Source of the DNA: Flavobacteriaceae bacterium
Lineage (GTDB): Bacteria; Bacteroidota; Bacteroidia; Flavobacteriales; Flavobacteriaceae
Length of the DNA stretch: 64,000 bases
NCBI GenBank assembly: GCA_004762155.1
Contig: SIHP01000003.1
Coordinates: forward strand, 124,001-188,000
Direction: 5' to 3'
The notes beneath the pieces are model-generated. The model was not told the DNA's origin. It did no database searches and was given only the letters and a program-made list of their open reading frames with translations. Below are positions 44,189-52,928 of this stretch, piece after piece. The position numbers and the translations under genes were made by a program. The first letter of the stretch is position 1. Every line of letters begins with the position of its first letter.

Positions 44189-44644
44189 TTATAATATCCT
44201 AACAGCATCTGGAACCAAGCCAGTGTAGTCTCCATTATTGCGAGCAACATCACGAACAATTGAAGACGAAATATAGCTTTTTCCAGAAGATGTTAACAAA
44301 AATACAGTATCAATATCAGTAAGTTTTCTATTAGTATGAGCAATTGCTTTTTCAAATTCAAAATCAGCAGGGTTTCTTAAGCCACGTAGAATAAAGTTAG
44401 CTTCTATTTCTTTACAAAAGTTTACAGTTAAACCTTTGTAAGTAACTACTTTTATTTTAGGTTCATCTTTAAATGTTTCTTCAATAAATCTTTTACGTTC
44501 TTCTAAAGAAAACATATATTTTTTATCGGCATTAATACCAATTGCAATAACGAGTTCGTCAAATAAATGTACACCTCTTGAAATAATATCAACATGACCT
44601 AGTGTTATCGGGTCAAAAGATCCTGGAAAAATAGCTCTTCTCAT
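44189..44644 (-). CDS. coaD: Pantetheine-phosphate adenylyltransferase
   Basis: A 151-residue nucleotidyltransferase that adds AMP to 4'-phosphopantetheine, the penultimate step of coenzyme A synthesis. The N-terminal AIFPGSFDPITLGHVDII contains the TxGH motif. LRNPADFEFEKAIAHTNRKL and SSGKSYISSSIVRDVARNNGD are conserved CoaD segments. The length is normal. It begins 2 bases after the ddl stop and ends the minus-strand pair with a hairpin. Confidence 0.96.
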   Translation of the reverse strand: MRRAIFPGSFDPITLGHVDIISRGVHLFDELVIAIGINADKKYMFSLEERKRFIEETFKDEPKIKVVTYKGLTVNFCKEIEANFILRGLRNPADFEFEKAIAHTNRKLTDIDTVFLLTSSGKSYISSSIVRDVARNNGDYTGLVPDAVRIL

Positions 44645-44646
44645 AA

Positions 44647-45624
44647 TTAGTTTTTTAATGCTGTTTCTATTGCGTTAGAAAATAAGTCAGTTAATGAAAT
44701 ACCATCTTGATTTACTTGTTGAGGTAGTATACTTGCTTCTGTTAAACCAGGTACAGTATTCATTTCTAAAAAATGAGGTTCATCGTTTACAAAAATATAT
44801 TCAGATCTTGAAAAACCACTCATATTTAAAATTTGATATACTTTTTTAGCTATTTCTCTAACTTTTTCTTCTTGTTGTTTATTTATTCTTGCAGGAGTGA
44901 TTTCTTTAGACTTCCCTAAATATTTCGCTTCATAATCAAAAAAATCATTTTCGCTAACTATTTCGGTAATAGGTAAAACTTTAATTTTTCCTTGATAGTT
45001 AATTACACCAACTGTAACCTCTGTACCTTCTAAAAAGCTTTCAATTAAAATTTCAGTATCTTCTTGATATGCTTTTTCTATAGCTGGTAAAATCTCTTTT
45101 TCTGAATGTGCTTTTGAGATGCCAAAGCTAGATCCTGCATTATTAGGTTTTATAAAACAAGGTAATCCAACCTTTTTAATAATTTCTTGCGTATTAATTT
45201 TATCTCCTTTATTTAAGTAAATAGAAGTTGCAGTAGCAATACCGTATTTACTAACAACACTTAACGTATCTCTTTTATTAAATGTTAGTGCCATTTGATA
45301 AGCAGGAGCAGAGGTGTGGTTTAAACCAATTAAATCAAAATACCCTAAAATAATTCCATTTTCTCCCGGAGTTCCATGAATCGCATTAAAAACACAATCA
45401 AAAATAATTTTTGTTGTGTTTATAGTTGCAGAGAAATCATTTTTATCAATTGGATATTCAGTATCGTTTTCGTCTACTAAAACCCATTTTTCTTTTAAAA
45501 TAAGTACTCGGTAAGCATTATATTTATTAGAATCAAGGTTTTTGTAAACTACGTTTCCGCTTTTAATAGATATTTCAACTTCAGAGGAATATCCTCCCAT
45601 TATTATGGCAATGTTTTTTTTCAT
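44647..45624 (-). CDS. ddl: D-alanine--D-alanine ligase
   Basis: A 325-residue ATP-grasp enzyme making the D-Ala-D-Ala dipeptide for peptidoglycan. IMGGYSSEVEISIKSG at the N-terminus is the Ddl HSE-like loop with Tyr-Ser in place of the usual Glu-His-Ser start. Then come HGTPGENGIILGYFDL, CFIKPNNAGSSFGISK, FEMNTVPGLT-type LEMNTVPGLTEAS and the Mg-binding Glu/Asn. The gene pairs with coaD and faces a PASTA protein gene; TAAGTTTG (plus-strand CAAACTTA, 45643-45650) is a likely promoter element. Confidence 0.95.
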   Translation of the reverse strand: MKKNIAIIMGGYSSEVEISIKSGNVVYKNLDSNKYNAYRVLILKEKWVLVDENDTEYPIDKNDFSATINTTKIIFDCVFNAIHGTPGENGIILGYFDLIGLNHTSAPAYQMALTFNKRDTLSVVSKYGIATATSIYLNKGDKINTQEIIKKVGLPCFIKPNNAGSSFGISKAHSEKEILPAIEKAYQEDTEILIESFLEGTEVTVGVINYQGKIKVLPITEIVSENDFFDYEAKYLGKSKEITPARINKQQEEKVREIAKKVYQILNMSGFSRSEYIFVNDEPHFLEMNTVPGLTEASILPQQVNQDGISLTDLFSNAIETALKN

Positions 45625-45703
45625 TTTCTAATGTTAATATTACAAACTTACCAAAAAAACTGGTTTAAGGTATGCAGATTTAAAAATAGTAATATTTTTA
45701 CTG

Positions 45704-45711
45704 TAAATTTG
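45704..45711 (+). promoter_or_regulatory. -7 promoter element for the PASTA-rluD unit
   Basis: TAAATTTG matches TAnnTTTG 28 bases before the ATG at 45739. No TTG is found at the -33 position. Confidence 0.4.
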
Positions 45712-45738
45712 TCCAATCTTATTAATTAACGAATACAA

Positions 45739-46296
45739 ATGGGTTTCTTACAATTTTTAAAAAGCAAAGCTTTTTTAATTCAACTGGCTATAGCTGTAGT
45801 AGGTGTTTTATTATTTATCTTTTTTTTACAATGGTGGTTGGGTTATACAACAAACCATAATCAAAAGATACAAGTACCTAACTTACATAAAATGTCTCTA
45901 AATGATGTAGAAAGAAATTTAGAAGAATTAAATTTAGATTTTAAAGTAATAGATAGTGCAAGCTTTAATCCAGAATATCCACCAAAATCTGTAATAGAAC
46001 AAAATCCTGAAGTAGGAGATTTTGTAAAAGAAAAGCGTAAAATATATTTAACATTAAATCCATCTAAATACAGAGATATTAATATTCCTGATTTAAACGG
46101 AAAAACAAAAAGACAAGCAAGTACACATTTAAAATCAATAGGTTTTAAGGTAGGAAAGAATCATATTTATGTACCAGATATTGGTAAAAATGTAGTAAGA
46201 GGATTAAAATACAAAGGAAAACAAATAGGTTTAGGAGATAAATTACCTAAAAATTCAACTATTGATTTTATTTTAGGTGATGGAACCAGAAATTAA
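45739..46296 (+). CDS. PASTA-domain membrane protein
   Basis: A 185-residue protein with one membrane helix (about residues 12-32), then two PASTA domains (about 40-112, IQVPNLHKMSLNDVERNLEEL, and 114-182, INIPDLNGKTKRQASTHLKS). PASTA domains bind muropeptides or cell-wall parts in kinases and penicillin-binding proteins; here neither enzyme domain is attached. The neighbouring ddl suggests a cell-wall role. It is followed at 26 bases by rluD, an arrangement I recall as common in flavobacteria. Confidence 0.88.
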   Translation: MGFLQFLKSKAFLIQLAIAVVGVLLFIFFLQWWLGYTTNHNQKIQVPNLHKMSLNDVERNLEELNLDFKVIDSASFNPEYPPKSVIEQNPEVGDFVKEKRKIYLTLNPSKYRDINIPDLNGKTKRQASTHLKSIGFKVGKNHIYVPDIGKNVVRGLKYKGKQIGLGDKLPKNSTIDFILGDGTRN

Positions 46297-46322
46297 TCAA
46301 TATTAATAGGTTAAAATAGTTA

Positions 46323-47354
46323 ATGCAAGAAAGTAACGACATAGAAGAGAATAAAGATTTATACGAACACCATAGGGTTGTAGCCACTCCAGGTCAGGAA
46401 CCATTGCGTGTAGATAAATTTTTAATGAATTTTATAGAGAATGCAACTCGAAGTAAAATTCAACAATCAGCAAAAGAAGGAAATATATTAGTAAATGATG
46501 TTGCTGTAAAATCTAATTATAAGGTTAGACCAAACGATGTAGTTCGTATTGTTTTATCTTATCCACCACCAGAAAGCTTATTAGTAGCAGAAGATTTACC
46601 TATAAATATTGTTTATGAAGATGATGATCTTATAGTTGTAAATAAAGAAGCAGGAATGGTGGTACATCCAGGTCATGGAAATTATTCTGGAACTTTAGTA
46701 AACGGTTTAATTCATCATATAGAAAATTTACCAGCCAATAGTAATGAACGCCCAGGTTTAGTTCATAGAATAGATAAAGACACTAGTGGTTTGTTAGTTG
46801 TTGCAAAAACGGAGCATGCAATGACACATTTATCAAAGCAGTTTTTTGATAGAAAAACAGAACGTTTATATTATGCCTTAGTTTGGGGAACAATTGAAGA
46901 AGATTCAGGAACTATAGAAGGTCATATTGGTAGAAGTTTAAAAAATAGATTACAAATGGATGTTTTTCCAGAAGGAGATTTTGGTAAGCATGCAGTAACA
47001 CATTTTAAAGTTTTAGAACGTTTAACTTACGTAACATTAGTACAATGTAAGTTAGAAACAGGAAGGACACATCAAATTAGAGCACATTTTAAATATATTG
47101 GACGTACATTATTTAATGATGAACGTTATGGAGGAAACGATGTTCTAAAAGGTACAACATTTACAAAATACAAACAATTTGTACATAACTGTTTTAAGGT
47201 TTTACCAAGACAGGCATTGCATGCAAAAACCTTAGGCTTTACGCATCCTACTACTAAAGAGTTTATGCGATTTGATTCTGAAATTCCAGCCGATATTCAA
47301 GCATGTCTTGAAAAATGGAGGAATTATTCAGAAAACTCAAACCACGAAATATAA
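46323..47354 (+). CDS. rluD: RluA-family 23S rRNA pseudouridine synthase
   Basis: A 343-residue pseudouridine synthase. An S4-like RNA-binding domain covers about 25-85 (RVDKFLMNFIENATRSKIQ). The catalytic domain contains the active Asp in HRIDKDTSGLLVVAKT near residue 145. GRTHQIRAHF near 248 and the RYGG motif follow. The RluD subfamily assignment (23S rRNA helix 69) is likely from the S4 domain and length, but RluC-like specificity cannot be ruled out. It ends with a strong hairpin before grpE. Confidence 0.9.
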   Translation: MQESNDIEENKDLYEHHRVVATPGQEPLRVDKFLMNFIENATRSKIQQSAKEGNILVNDVAVKSNYKVRPNDVVRIVLSYPPPESLLVAEDLPINIVYEDDDLIVVNKEAGMVVHPGHGNYSGTLVNGLIHHIENLPANSNERPGLVHRIDKDTSGLLVVAKTEHAMTHLSKQFFDRKTERLYYALVWGTIEEDSGTIEGHIGRSLKNRLQMDVFPEGDFGKHAVTHFKVLERLTYVTLVQCKLETGRTHQIRAHFKYIGRTLFNDERYGGNDVLKGTTFTKYKQFVHNCFKVLPRQALHAKTLGFTHPTTKEFMRFDSEIPADIQACLEKWRNYSENSNHEI

Positions 47355-47369
47355 AATATACTAAAGGTG

Positions 47370-47402
47370 AAAAAAATCGTGTCAACTTGACACGATTTTT
47401 TC
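47370..47402 (+). terminator. rluD terminator
   Basis: AAATCGTGTCAA and TTGACACGATTT form the stem core, flanked by A and T tracts, around 47370-47402. It insulates the following sigma-54-type promoter. Confidence 0.85.
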
Positions 47403-47403
47403 A

Positions 47404-47420
47404 TTGGCAAAATTCTTGCT
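47404..47420 (+). promoter_or_regulatory. Sigma-54-type promoter before grpE-dnaJ
   Basis: TTGGCAAAATTCTTGCT carries the invariant GG and GC with the exact 10-base spacing of -24/-12 promoters (consensus TGGCAC-N5-TTGC). Transcription would start near 47431, 22 bases before the grpE ATG. No TAnnTTTG element is present in this gap. Confidence 0.65.
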
Positions 47421-47452
47421 ACTTACATCAAAGAAAATAAGAAAATTTTACC

Positions 47453-48025
47453 ATGAGTAAAGATCAATATACTAAAGAAGACGAGTTGAAAGACAACTTA
47501 AAAGATATAGAGCTTAACGAAACTACTGAAGAAAATAAAGAAGTTGAGCAAGAAATAGAGGTAGAAGCTTCTAAAGAACCTACTACAGAAGAATTATTAC
47601 AAGCAGAAAAAGATAAATATTTACGTTTGTTTGCAGAGTTCGAAAACTATAAGAAACGTACTACAAAAGAAAGAATTGAGTTGTTTAAAACAGCAGGACA
47701 AGAAATAGTGACAGCTGTACTGCCAATTTTAGATGATTTTGAACGCGCTTTGGCACATATTGAAGACGACAAAGAGGCAGAAGAGTTGCGTAAAGGAGTA
47801 TTATTAATTTATCAAAAATTAGTAAAAACTTTAGAACAAAAAGGATTAGCAACAATAGAAGTTAATGCTGGAGATGATTTTGATTCAGAAACACACCAAG
47901 CAATAACTCAGATTCCTGCACCAACAGATGATCTAAAAGGAAAAATAATAGATTGTGTAGAGAAAGGATACAAATTAGGAGATAAAGTTATTCGTCATCC
48001 AAAAGTAGTTGTAGGGCAAGCATAA
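47453..48025 (+). CDS. grpE: Nucleotide exchange factor GrpE
   Basis: A 190-residue DnaK co-chaperone that releases ADP. Residues 1-50 are acidic and disordered. A long coiled-coil helix follows (about 50-85, KYLRLFAEFENYKKRTTKERIE, in two parts), and the C-terminal beta-domain has ILDDFERAL, DSETHQAI and the signature ending KGYKLGDKVIRHPKVVVG. The length is standard. It is upstream of dnaJ by 71 bases; dnaK is not in the window. The promoter looks sigma-54-dependent. Confidence 0.96.
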   Translation: MSKDQYTKEDELKDNLKDIELNETTEENKEVEQEIEVEASKEPTTEELLQAEKDKYLRLFAEFENYKKRTTKERIELFKTAGQEIVTAVLPILDDFERALAHIEDDKEAEELRKGVLLIYQKLVKTLEQKGLATIEVNAGDDFDSETHQAITQIPAPTDDLKGKIIDCVEKGYKLGDKVIRHPKVVVGQA

Positions 48026-48036
48026 ACAGTTAATAG

Positions 48037-48057
48037 TTATCAATTATCAATTATCAA
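48037..48057 (+). repeat. Three tandem TTATCAA heptamers
   Basis: TTATCAA occurs three times in direct tandem between grpE and dnaJ, followed by TTG and a looser partly complementary stretch up to 48089. It is too short for a satellite or CRISPR array, but could form a weak hairpin in the grpE-dnaJ mRNA. Confidence 0.7.
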
Positions 48058-48096
48058 TTGTTTTATTGTTAATCGTTAATTGTCAATTGAAAAAAT

Positions 48097-49227
48097 ATGG
48101 CAAAACAAGATTATTACGAAGTATTAGGGGTTTCAAAATCAGCATCACCAGCTGAAATAAAGAAAGCATACCGTAAAATGGCAATTAAATTTCATCCAGA
48201 TAAAAATCCAGATGATGCAACTGCTGAAGAAAAATTTAAGTTATGTGCTGAAGCCTATGAGGTTTTAAGTGATGATAATAAAAAAGCACGTTACGATCAA
48301 TATGGTCACGCAGCTTTTGAAGGCGGTCATGGAGGTCAAGGTGGATTTGGTGGTGGCGGTATGGATATGGATGACATATTCAGTCAATTTGGAGATATTT
48401 TTGGAGGAGCTTTTGGAGGAAGAGGCGGTTTTGGCGGAGGTCAACAACGTCAAGCTAGAGTTAAAGGAAGTAATTTACGCATACGAGTAAAACTTACTTT
48501 AGAGGAAATAGCAAATGGAGTAGAGAAAAAAGTAAAAGTTCGCCGTAAAAAACAAGCTAAAGGAGTTACTTATAAAACATGTTCAAGCTGTAATGGTCAA
48601 GGACAGCAAATGCGTGTAACAAATACCATTTTAGGTAGAATGCAAACAGCAGTTACTTGTTCTACATGTCAAGGTGCTGGTGAAATGATAGATAAAAAAC
48701 CTAGTGGAGCAGATGCGCAAGGTTTAGTTGTTGAAGAAGAAACAGTGTCAATTAATATCCCTCAAGGTGTAACCGAAGGTGTACAATTAAAAGTAGGAGG
48801 AAAAGGAAACGAAGCGCCAGGTAAACATTCTATAGCAGGAGATTTATTAGTGCTAATTGAAGAAGTTCAACACGAAACATTAAAGAGAGAAGGAAGTAAT
48901 ATACATTATGATTTGTATGTTAATTTTTCTGAAGCAGTTTTAGGAGCTTCTAAAGAAGTAGAAACAGTTACAGGTAAAGTAAAGATTAAAATAGAGCCAG
49001 GTACACAATCAGGTAAGATTTTAAGATTAAAAGGAAAAGGTTTACCAAGTATAGAAAGATATGGTATTGGAGATTTCTTAATACATATTAATGTTTGGAC
49101 TCCACAAGAATTAAATAAAGAACAAAAACAGTTTTTTGAAAAAATGATAGTAGACGATAATTTTAGTCCTAATCCTCAAAAAAATGATAAATCATTTTTT
49201 GAGAAAGTAAAAGATATGTTTTCTTAA
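48097..49227 (+). CDS. dnaJ: Chaperone DnaJ with reduced zinc finger
   Basis: A 376-residue Hsp40. The J domain (about 4-70) contains HPD at 33-35, followed by a Gly/Phe-rich linker (about 75-118). The central domain contains only two CxxCxGxG motifs (CSSCNGQG at 162-169 and CSTCQGAG at 188-195) instead of the usual four, so only one zinc site can form. The C-terminal substrate-binding domains ([37 protein letters not shown]) are complete. This reduced form seems common in flavobacteria. It is co-directional with grpE. Confidence 0.95.
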   Translation: MAKQDYYEVLGVSKSASPAEIKKAYRKMAIKFHPDKNPDDATAEEKFKLCAEAYEVLSDDNKKARYDQYGHAAFEGGHGGQGGFGGGGMDMDDIFSQFGDIFGGAFGGRGGFGGGQQRQARVKGSNLRIRVKLTLEEIANGVEKKVKVRRKKQAKGVTYKTCSSCNGQGQQMRVTNTILGRMQTAVTCSTCQGAGEMIDKKPSGADAQGLVVEEETVSINIPQGVTEGVQLKVGGKGNEAPGKHSIAGDLLVLIEEVQHETLKREGSNIHYDLYVNFSEAVLGASKEVETVTGKVKIKIEPGTQSGKILRLKGKGLPSIERYGIGDFLIHINVWTPQELNKEQKQFFEKMIVDDNFSPNPQKNDKSFFEKVKDMFS

Positions 49228-49256
49228 AAATTAACAAAATTTTTAATTTTACATTA

Positions 49257-49286
49257 TTGTTAAATTAAAAATATGTTTTATATTTG
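49257..49286 (+). promoter_or_regulatory. Housekeeping promoter upstream of the small RNA and rnpB
   Basis: TTG (49257-49259), 19 bases, then TATATTTG (49279-49286) gives a full match to the Bacteroidota promoter. Transcription would begin at about 49291-49293. It is the only clear promoter before rnpB. Confidence 0.7.
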
Positions 49287-49288
49287 CA

Positions 49289-49365
49289 GTGTTATTAGAG
49301 ACGTCTAGTAACACTTTTTCTTTTTCATAGCAATTTTCCCACTCATTTACTGAGTGGGTTTTTTT
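49289..49365 (+). ncRNA. Candidate small RNA with two hairpins, upstream of rnpB
   Basis: Starting at the promoter's expected start point, GTGTTATTAGA (49289-49299) pairs with TCTAGTAACAC (49304-49314) around the loop GACG, one pair being G-U. A U-rich linker and a second hairpin, CCCACTCA/TGAGTGGG (49338-49345/49351-49358), followed by seven T, end it. That gives about 75 nt with a terminator. Alternatively the first hairpin and its T tract end the dnaJ mRNA and the rest is an rnpB leader. Confidence 0.45.
49338..49365 (+). terminator. Intrinsic terminator ahead of rnpB
   Basis: CCCACTCA-TTTAC-TGAGTGGG followed by seven T residues is a textbook intrinsic terminator 32 bases before the 5' end of RNase P RNA. 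Confidence 0.8.
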
Positions 49366-49396
49366 ATGAAGAAGAAGAGTAAATGAAAAAAATATT

Positions 49397-49688
49397 AGCA
49401 GATCAGTCTTATCGCCAAATTTTGGAGGAAAGTCCGGACACCATAGAGTAGCATAGCGGATAACATCCGTCCAGTGTAAACTGAGGACAAGTGCAACAGA
49501 AAGCAAGTACAGTTCGGCTGTAGTGAAACCAGGTAAACTCTATGCGGTGCAATGTCACGTATATTAGAGGTTGAGCGCTACTCGCGCGATTCTAAGGGGT
49601 GGGCAGATAGACTCTAAGAGTAATTTTAGAGCGAGATAAATGATAAGAGCTTTTTTAAAAGTTACAGGATCCGGCTTATTGGTCTGCT
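49397..49688 (+). ncRNA. rnpB: RNase P RNA (bacterial class A)
   Basis: The catalytic RNA of RNase P, which matures tRNA 5' ends. The universally conserved P4 5' strand is GAGGAAAGTCCGGAC (49425-49439) and its 3' partner region is ACAGGATCCGGCTTAT (49664-49679). GTGCAACAGAAA and GGTAAACTC are the CR II and CR III segments. The P1 helix pairs AGCAGATCA (49397-49405) with TGGTCTGCT (49680-49688), which fixes both ends at about 292 nt. A T tract follows directly and may terminate transcription. The gene has no promoter of its own between the upstream terminator hairpin and its 5' end. Confidence 0.96.
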
Positions 49689-49923
49689 TTTTTTTATAAT
49701 ATTTTAATAAGATTAATACATTTTTATTACTTAAAACTATAAAATAGTAGTTTTTGAATTGTATAGTCGTTAAAAAAAATAGTTTTTTTTTATTGTATTG
49801 GTAAAAAAAAACTTTTTTAATAATTAAAACGCATTATTTTTTTTGTATAGTTAATTATCTTTCAAAATCCCTTAAAAATTCCTATTTTCGCTCGACAAAA
49901 TTAACAAAAACTTATACTGTAGT

Positions 49924-49944
49924 TCTTTTGATATAATCAAAAGA
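49924..49944 (+). promoter_or_regulatory. Perfect 9-bp inverted repeat in the acnB leader
   Basis: TCTTTTGAT-ATA-ATCAAAAGA lies 30 bases before the acnB ATG. It could be an operator or an mRNA hairpin; nothing further identifies a regulator. The rest of 49689-49973 is AT-rich, with no other element I can name. Confidence 0.5.
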
Positions 49945-49973
49945 GTATATAAAACAATTTAAAGATTTCTTTT

Positions 49974-52751
49974 ATGAGTATTTATAAAGATTACCTTAGG
50001 CAGATTGACGAACGAAAAGTTCAAGGACTTCACCCACAACCAATTGATGGTGCTGAATTACTAAGCGAAATAATTAAACAAATTAAAGATGTAGATAACG
50101 AGTACAGAGATGAATCTCTTAACTTTTTTATTTATAATGTTTTACCTGGTACAACAAGTGCTGCAGGTGTAAAAGCTAAGTTTTTAAAAGAAATCATTTT
50201 AGGTGAATCAGTTGTAAAAGAAATTACTCCAGCTTTTGCTTTCGAACAATTATCTCACATGAAGGGAGGACCTTCTGTAGAGGTTTTATTAGATTTAGCT
50301 TTAGGTAATGATGTTGCTATTGCTAATGAAGCTGCTAAAGTATTAAAAACACAAGTTTTTTTATATGAAGCAGATACTGAGCAATTAGAAAAAGCTTTCA
50401 AAGCAGGTAACGCTATTGCTAAAGAATTAATAGAGAGTTATGCTCAAGCAGAGTTCTTTACAAAGTTGCCAGAAATAGAAGAAGAAATAGAAATAGTAAC
50501 TTTTGTTGCTGGTATTGGTGATATCTCTACAGATTTATTATCTCCAGGAGCAGATGCACATTCAAGATCAGATCGTGAATTACATGGTCAGTGTATGTTT
50601 GAGCATAATAAAGATATGCAAAATGAATTATTAGCATTAAAAGAAAAGCACCCAAATAAGCGTGTAATGTTAATTGCTGATAAAGGAACAATGGGAGTAG
50701 GATCTTCTAGAATGTCTGGTGTAAACAACGTTGCATTATGGACAGGTATTTCTTCTAGTCCTTATGTACCATTTATTAATATAGCTCCAGTAATTGCTGG
50801 TACGAATGGTATTGCACCAATTTTCTTAACTACTGTTGGGGTAACTGGTGGTATTGGTATCGACTTAAAAAACTGGGTAAAGCAACAAGATGCAGACGGA
50901 AATACTATTGTAGATGAAGAAGGAGATGCTATCTTAAAAGAGGAATATTCTGTTGCTACAGGTACTGTATTTACTATAAATACTAAAACAAAGGAATTAT
51001 TAAGAGATGGTAAAGTAGTAAAAGATATTTCTACAGCTTTAACGCCACCAAAAAAGGAATTTATTAAAGCAGGAGGTTCTTATGCTGTTGTTTTTGGTAA
51101 AAAATTACAAACATTTGCTTGTAAAGTTTTAGGAATTGATGTTCCTCAAGTTTACGCAGTAGCAAAAGAAGTTTCTATTGAAGGACAAGGTTTAACTGCT
51201 GTTGAGAAAATTTTCAATAGAAATGCTGTTGGAAATACACCAGGTAAAACTTTACATGCTGGTTCTAACGTAAGAGTTGAAGTAAACATAGTAGGTTCTC
51301 AAGATACTACAGGTTTAATGACTTCTCAAGAATTAGAGATGATGGCTGCTACAGTTATTTCTCCTATTGTTGATACAGGTTACCAATCAGGATGTCATAC
51401 AGCTTCAGTTTGGGATGATAAGTCTAAAGCTAACATTCCAAGATTAATGAAGTTTATGAATGACTTCGGATTAGTTACTGCACGTCACCCAGGAGATAAG
51501 TATCCTGCAATGACAGATGTAATTCATAAAGTATTAAATGATATTGCAGTTGATGATTGGGATGTTATTATCGGAGGAGATTCTCATACACGTATGGCAA
51601 AAGGAGTTGCTTTTGGAGCGGATTCAGGAACAGTTGCTTTAGCATTAGCTACAGGTGAGGCTACTATGCCAATTCCAGAATCAGTAAAAGTTACCTTTAC
51701 AGGTGAGATGAAACCTTATATGGATTTCCGTGATGTTGTACATGCTACGCAACAACAAATGTTAGATCAGTTTGATGGTGAAAATGTTTTCCAAGGAAAA
51801 ATTATTGAAGTACATATTGGTACTTTAACTTCTGATCAAGCATTTACATTTACTGACTGGACTGCTGAAATGAAAGCAAAAGCATCTATTTGTATTTCTG
51901 AAGATGCTACTTTAATTGAGTCATTAGAAATCTCTAGAGATCGTATTCAAATTATGATCGATAAGAAGATGGATAATCCTAAGCAAGACCTTAAAGGATT
52001 AGTAGATAAAGCAAATAGTCGTATTATAGAAATTAAAACAGGAACTAAATCGGCATTAAAGCCAGATGCAGATGCTAAATATTATCAAGAAGTTGTTATT
52101 GATTTAGATAAGATTGTTGAGCCAATGATTGCTGATCCTGATGTAAATAATGAAGATGTATCTAAGCGTTATACCCATGATTGTATTAATCCATTATCTT
52201 TTTACGGAGGAACTAAGAAAGTTGATTTAGGTTTCGTAGGATCTTGTATGGTTCATAAAGGAGATATGCAAATTTTAGCTCAAATGTTAAAGAACATTGA
52301 GAAACAACAAGGTAAAGTTGAGTTTAAAGCGCCTCTAGTTGTTGCACCTCCTACATATAATATTGTAGATGAGTTAAAAGCAGAAGGAGACTGGGATGTG
52401 TTAGTAAAATATTCAGGTTTTGAATTTGATGATAATGCTCCTAAAGCAGCAGCTCGTACTAAATATGAAAACATATTGTATTTAGAGCGTCCAGGTTGTA
52501 GTTTATGTATGGGGAACCAAGAAAAAGCAGAAGCAGGAGATACAGTAATGGCTACTTCTACTCGTTTATTCCAAGGAAGAGTTGTAAGAGATACTGAGGC
52601 TAAAAAAGGAGAATCTTTATTATCTTCTACACCAGTAGTAGTATTATCTACAATTTTAGGTCGAACTCCTACTCTGGCTGAATATCAAGCAGCTGTTGAA
52701 GGAATCGTATTAACGAAGTTCAAACCATCTACTAAGAAATTAGTAAGCTAA
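49974..52751 (+). CDS. acnB: Bifunctional aconitate hydratase 2 / 2-methylisocitrate dehydratase
   Basis: A 925-residue [4Fe-4S] enzyme interconverting citrate and isocitrate. The N-terminal HEAT-like domain (about 1-160) and order of domains are those of AcnB, somewhat longer than the proteobacterial enzyme of about 865 residues. Cluster ligands are in GSCMVH near residue 760 and RPGCSLCMGNQEKA near 840. SRMSGVNNVALW and GGDSHTRMAKGVAFGADSG are active-site regions. It precedes acnA by 177 bases with a hairpin between them, so the two genes probably have separate transcripts. In other bacteria AcnB is the main TCA-cycle form. Confidence 0.95.
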   Translation: MSIYKDYLRQIDERKVQGLHPQPIDGAELLSEIIKQIKDVDNEYRDESLNFFIYNVLPGTTSAAGVKAKFLKEIILGESVVKEITPAFAFEQLSHMKGGPSVEVLLDLALGNDVAIANEAAKVLKTQVFLYEADTEQLEKAFKAGNAIAKELIESYAQAEFFTKLPEIEEEIEIVTFVAGIGDISTDLLSPGADAHSRSDRELHGQCMFEHNKDMQNELLALKEKHPNKRVMLIADKGTMGVGSSRMSGVNNVALWTGISSSPYVPFINIAPVIAGTNGIAPIFLTTVGVTGGIGIDLKNWVKQQDADGNTIVDEEGDAILKEEYSVATGTVFTINTKTKELLRDGKVVKDISTALTPPKKEFIKAGGSYAVVFGKKLQTFACKVLGIDVPQVYAVAKEVSIEGQGLTAVEKIFNRNAVGNTPGKTLHAGSNVRVEVNIVGSQDTTGLMTSQELEMMAATVISPIVDTGYQSGCHTASVWDDKSKANIPRLMKFMNDFGLVTARHPGDKYPAMTDVIHKVLNDIAVDDWDVIIGGDSHTRMAKGVAFGADSGTVALALATGEATMPIPESVKVTFTGEMKPYMDFRDVVHATQQQMLDQFDGENVFQGKIIEVHIGTLTSDQAFTFTDWTAEMKAKASICISEDATLIESLEISRDRIQIMIDKKMDNPKQDLKGLVDKANSRIIEIKTGTKSALKPDADAKYYQEVVIDLDKIVEPMIADPDVNNEDVSKRYTHDCINPLSFYGGTKKVDLGFVGSCMVHKGDMQILAQMLKNIEKQQGKVEFKAPLVVAPPTYNIVDELKAEGDWDVLVKYSGFEFDDNAPKAAARTKYENILYLERPGCSLCMGNQEKAEAGDTVMATSTRLFQGRVVRDTEAKKGESLLSSTPVVVLSTILGRTPTLAEYQAAVEGIVLTKFKPSTKKLVS

Positions 52752-52772
52752 GTAATAGTTTATTTTTAATAT

Positions 52773-52803
52773 AAAAATCCTGAGTTTTAAACTCAGGATT
52801 TTT
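52773..52803 (+). terminator. acnB terminator
   Basis: AAAAATCCTGAGTTT (52773-52787) and AAACTCAGGATTTTT (52789-52803) form a strong hairpin followed by T residues, between the two aconitase genes. Confidence 0.88.
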
Positions 52804-52928
52804 TTTGATTTATAGCTTTTTTATATCAGTATTTAAAACCTTTATCAATAGGGAAATATCTTTTTTTGTTATTTTATATTTCGTATATTATGATGATTAA
52901 TAGTTGATTAACAAAAAATAAAAATCTT

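Noticed and set aside
48037..48057. Possible CRISPR array
   Set aside because: Units are 7 bases in direct tandem without spacers, and no cas genes are near.
49249..49506. 85-codon frame on the minus strand over the rnpB 5' region
   Set aside because: It is antisense to RNase P RNA and the terminator hairpin, and has no protein-like composition.
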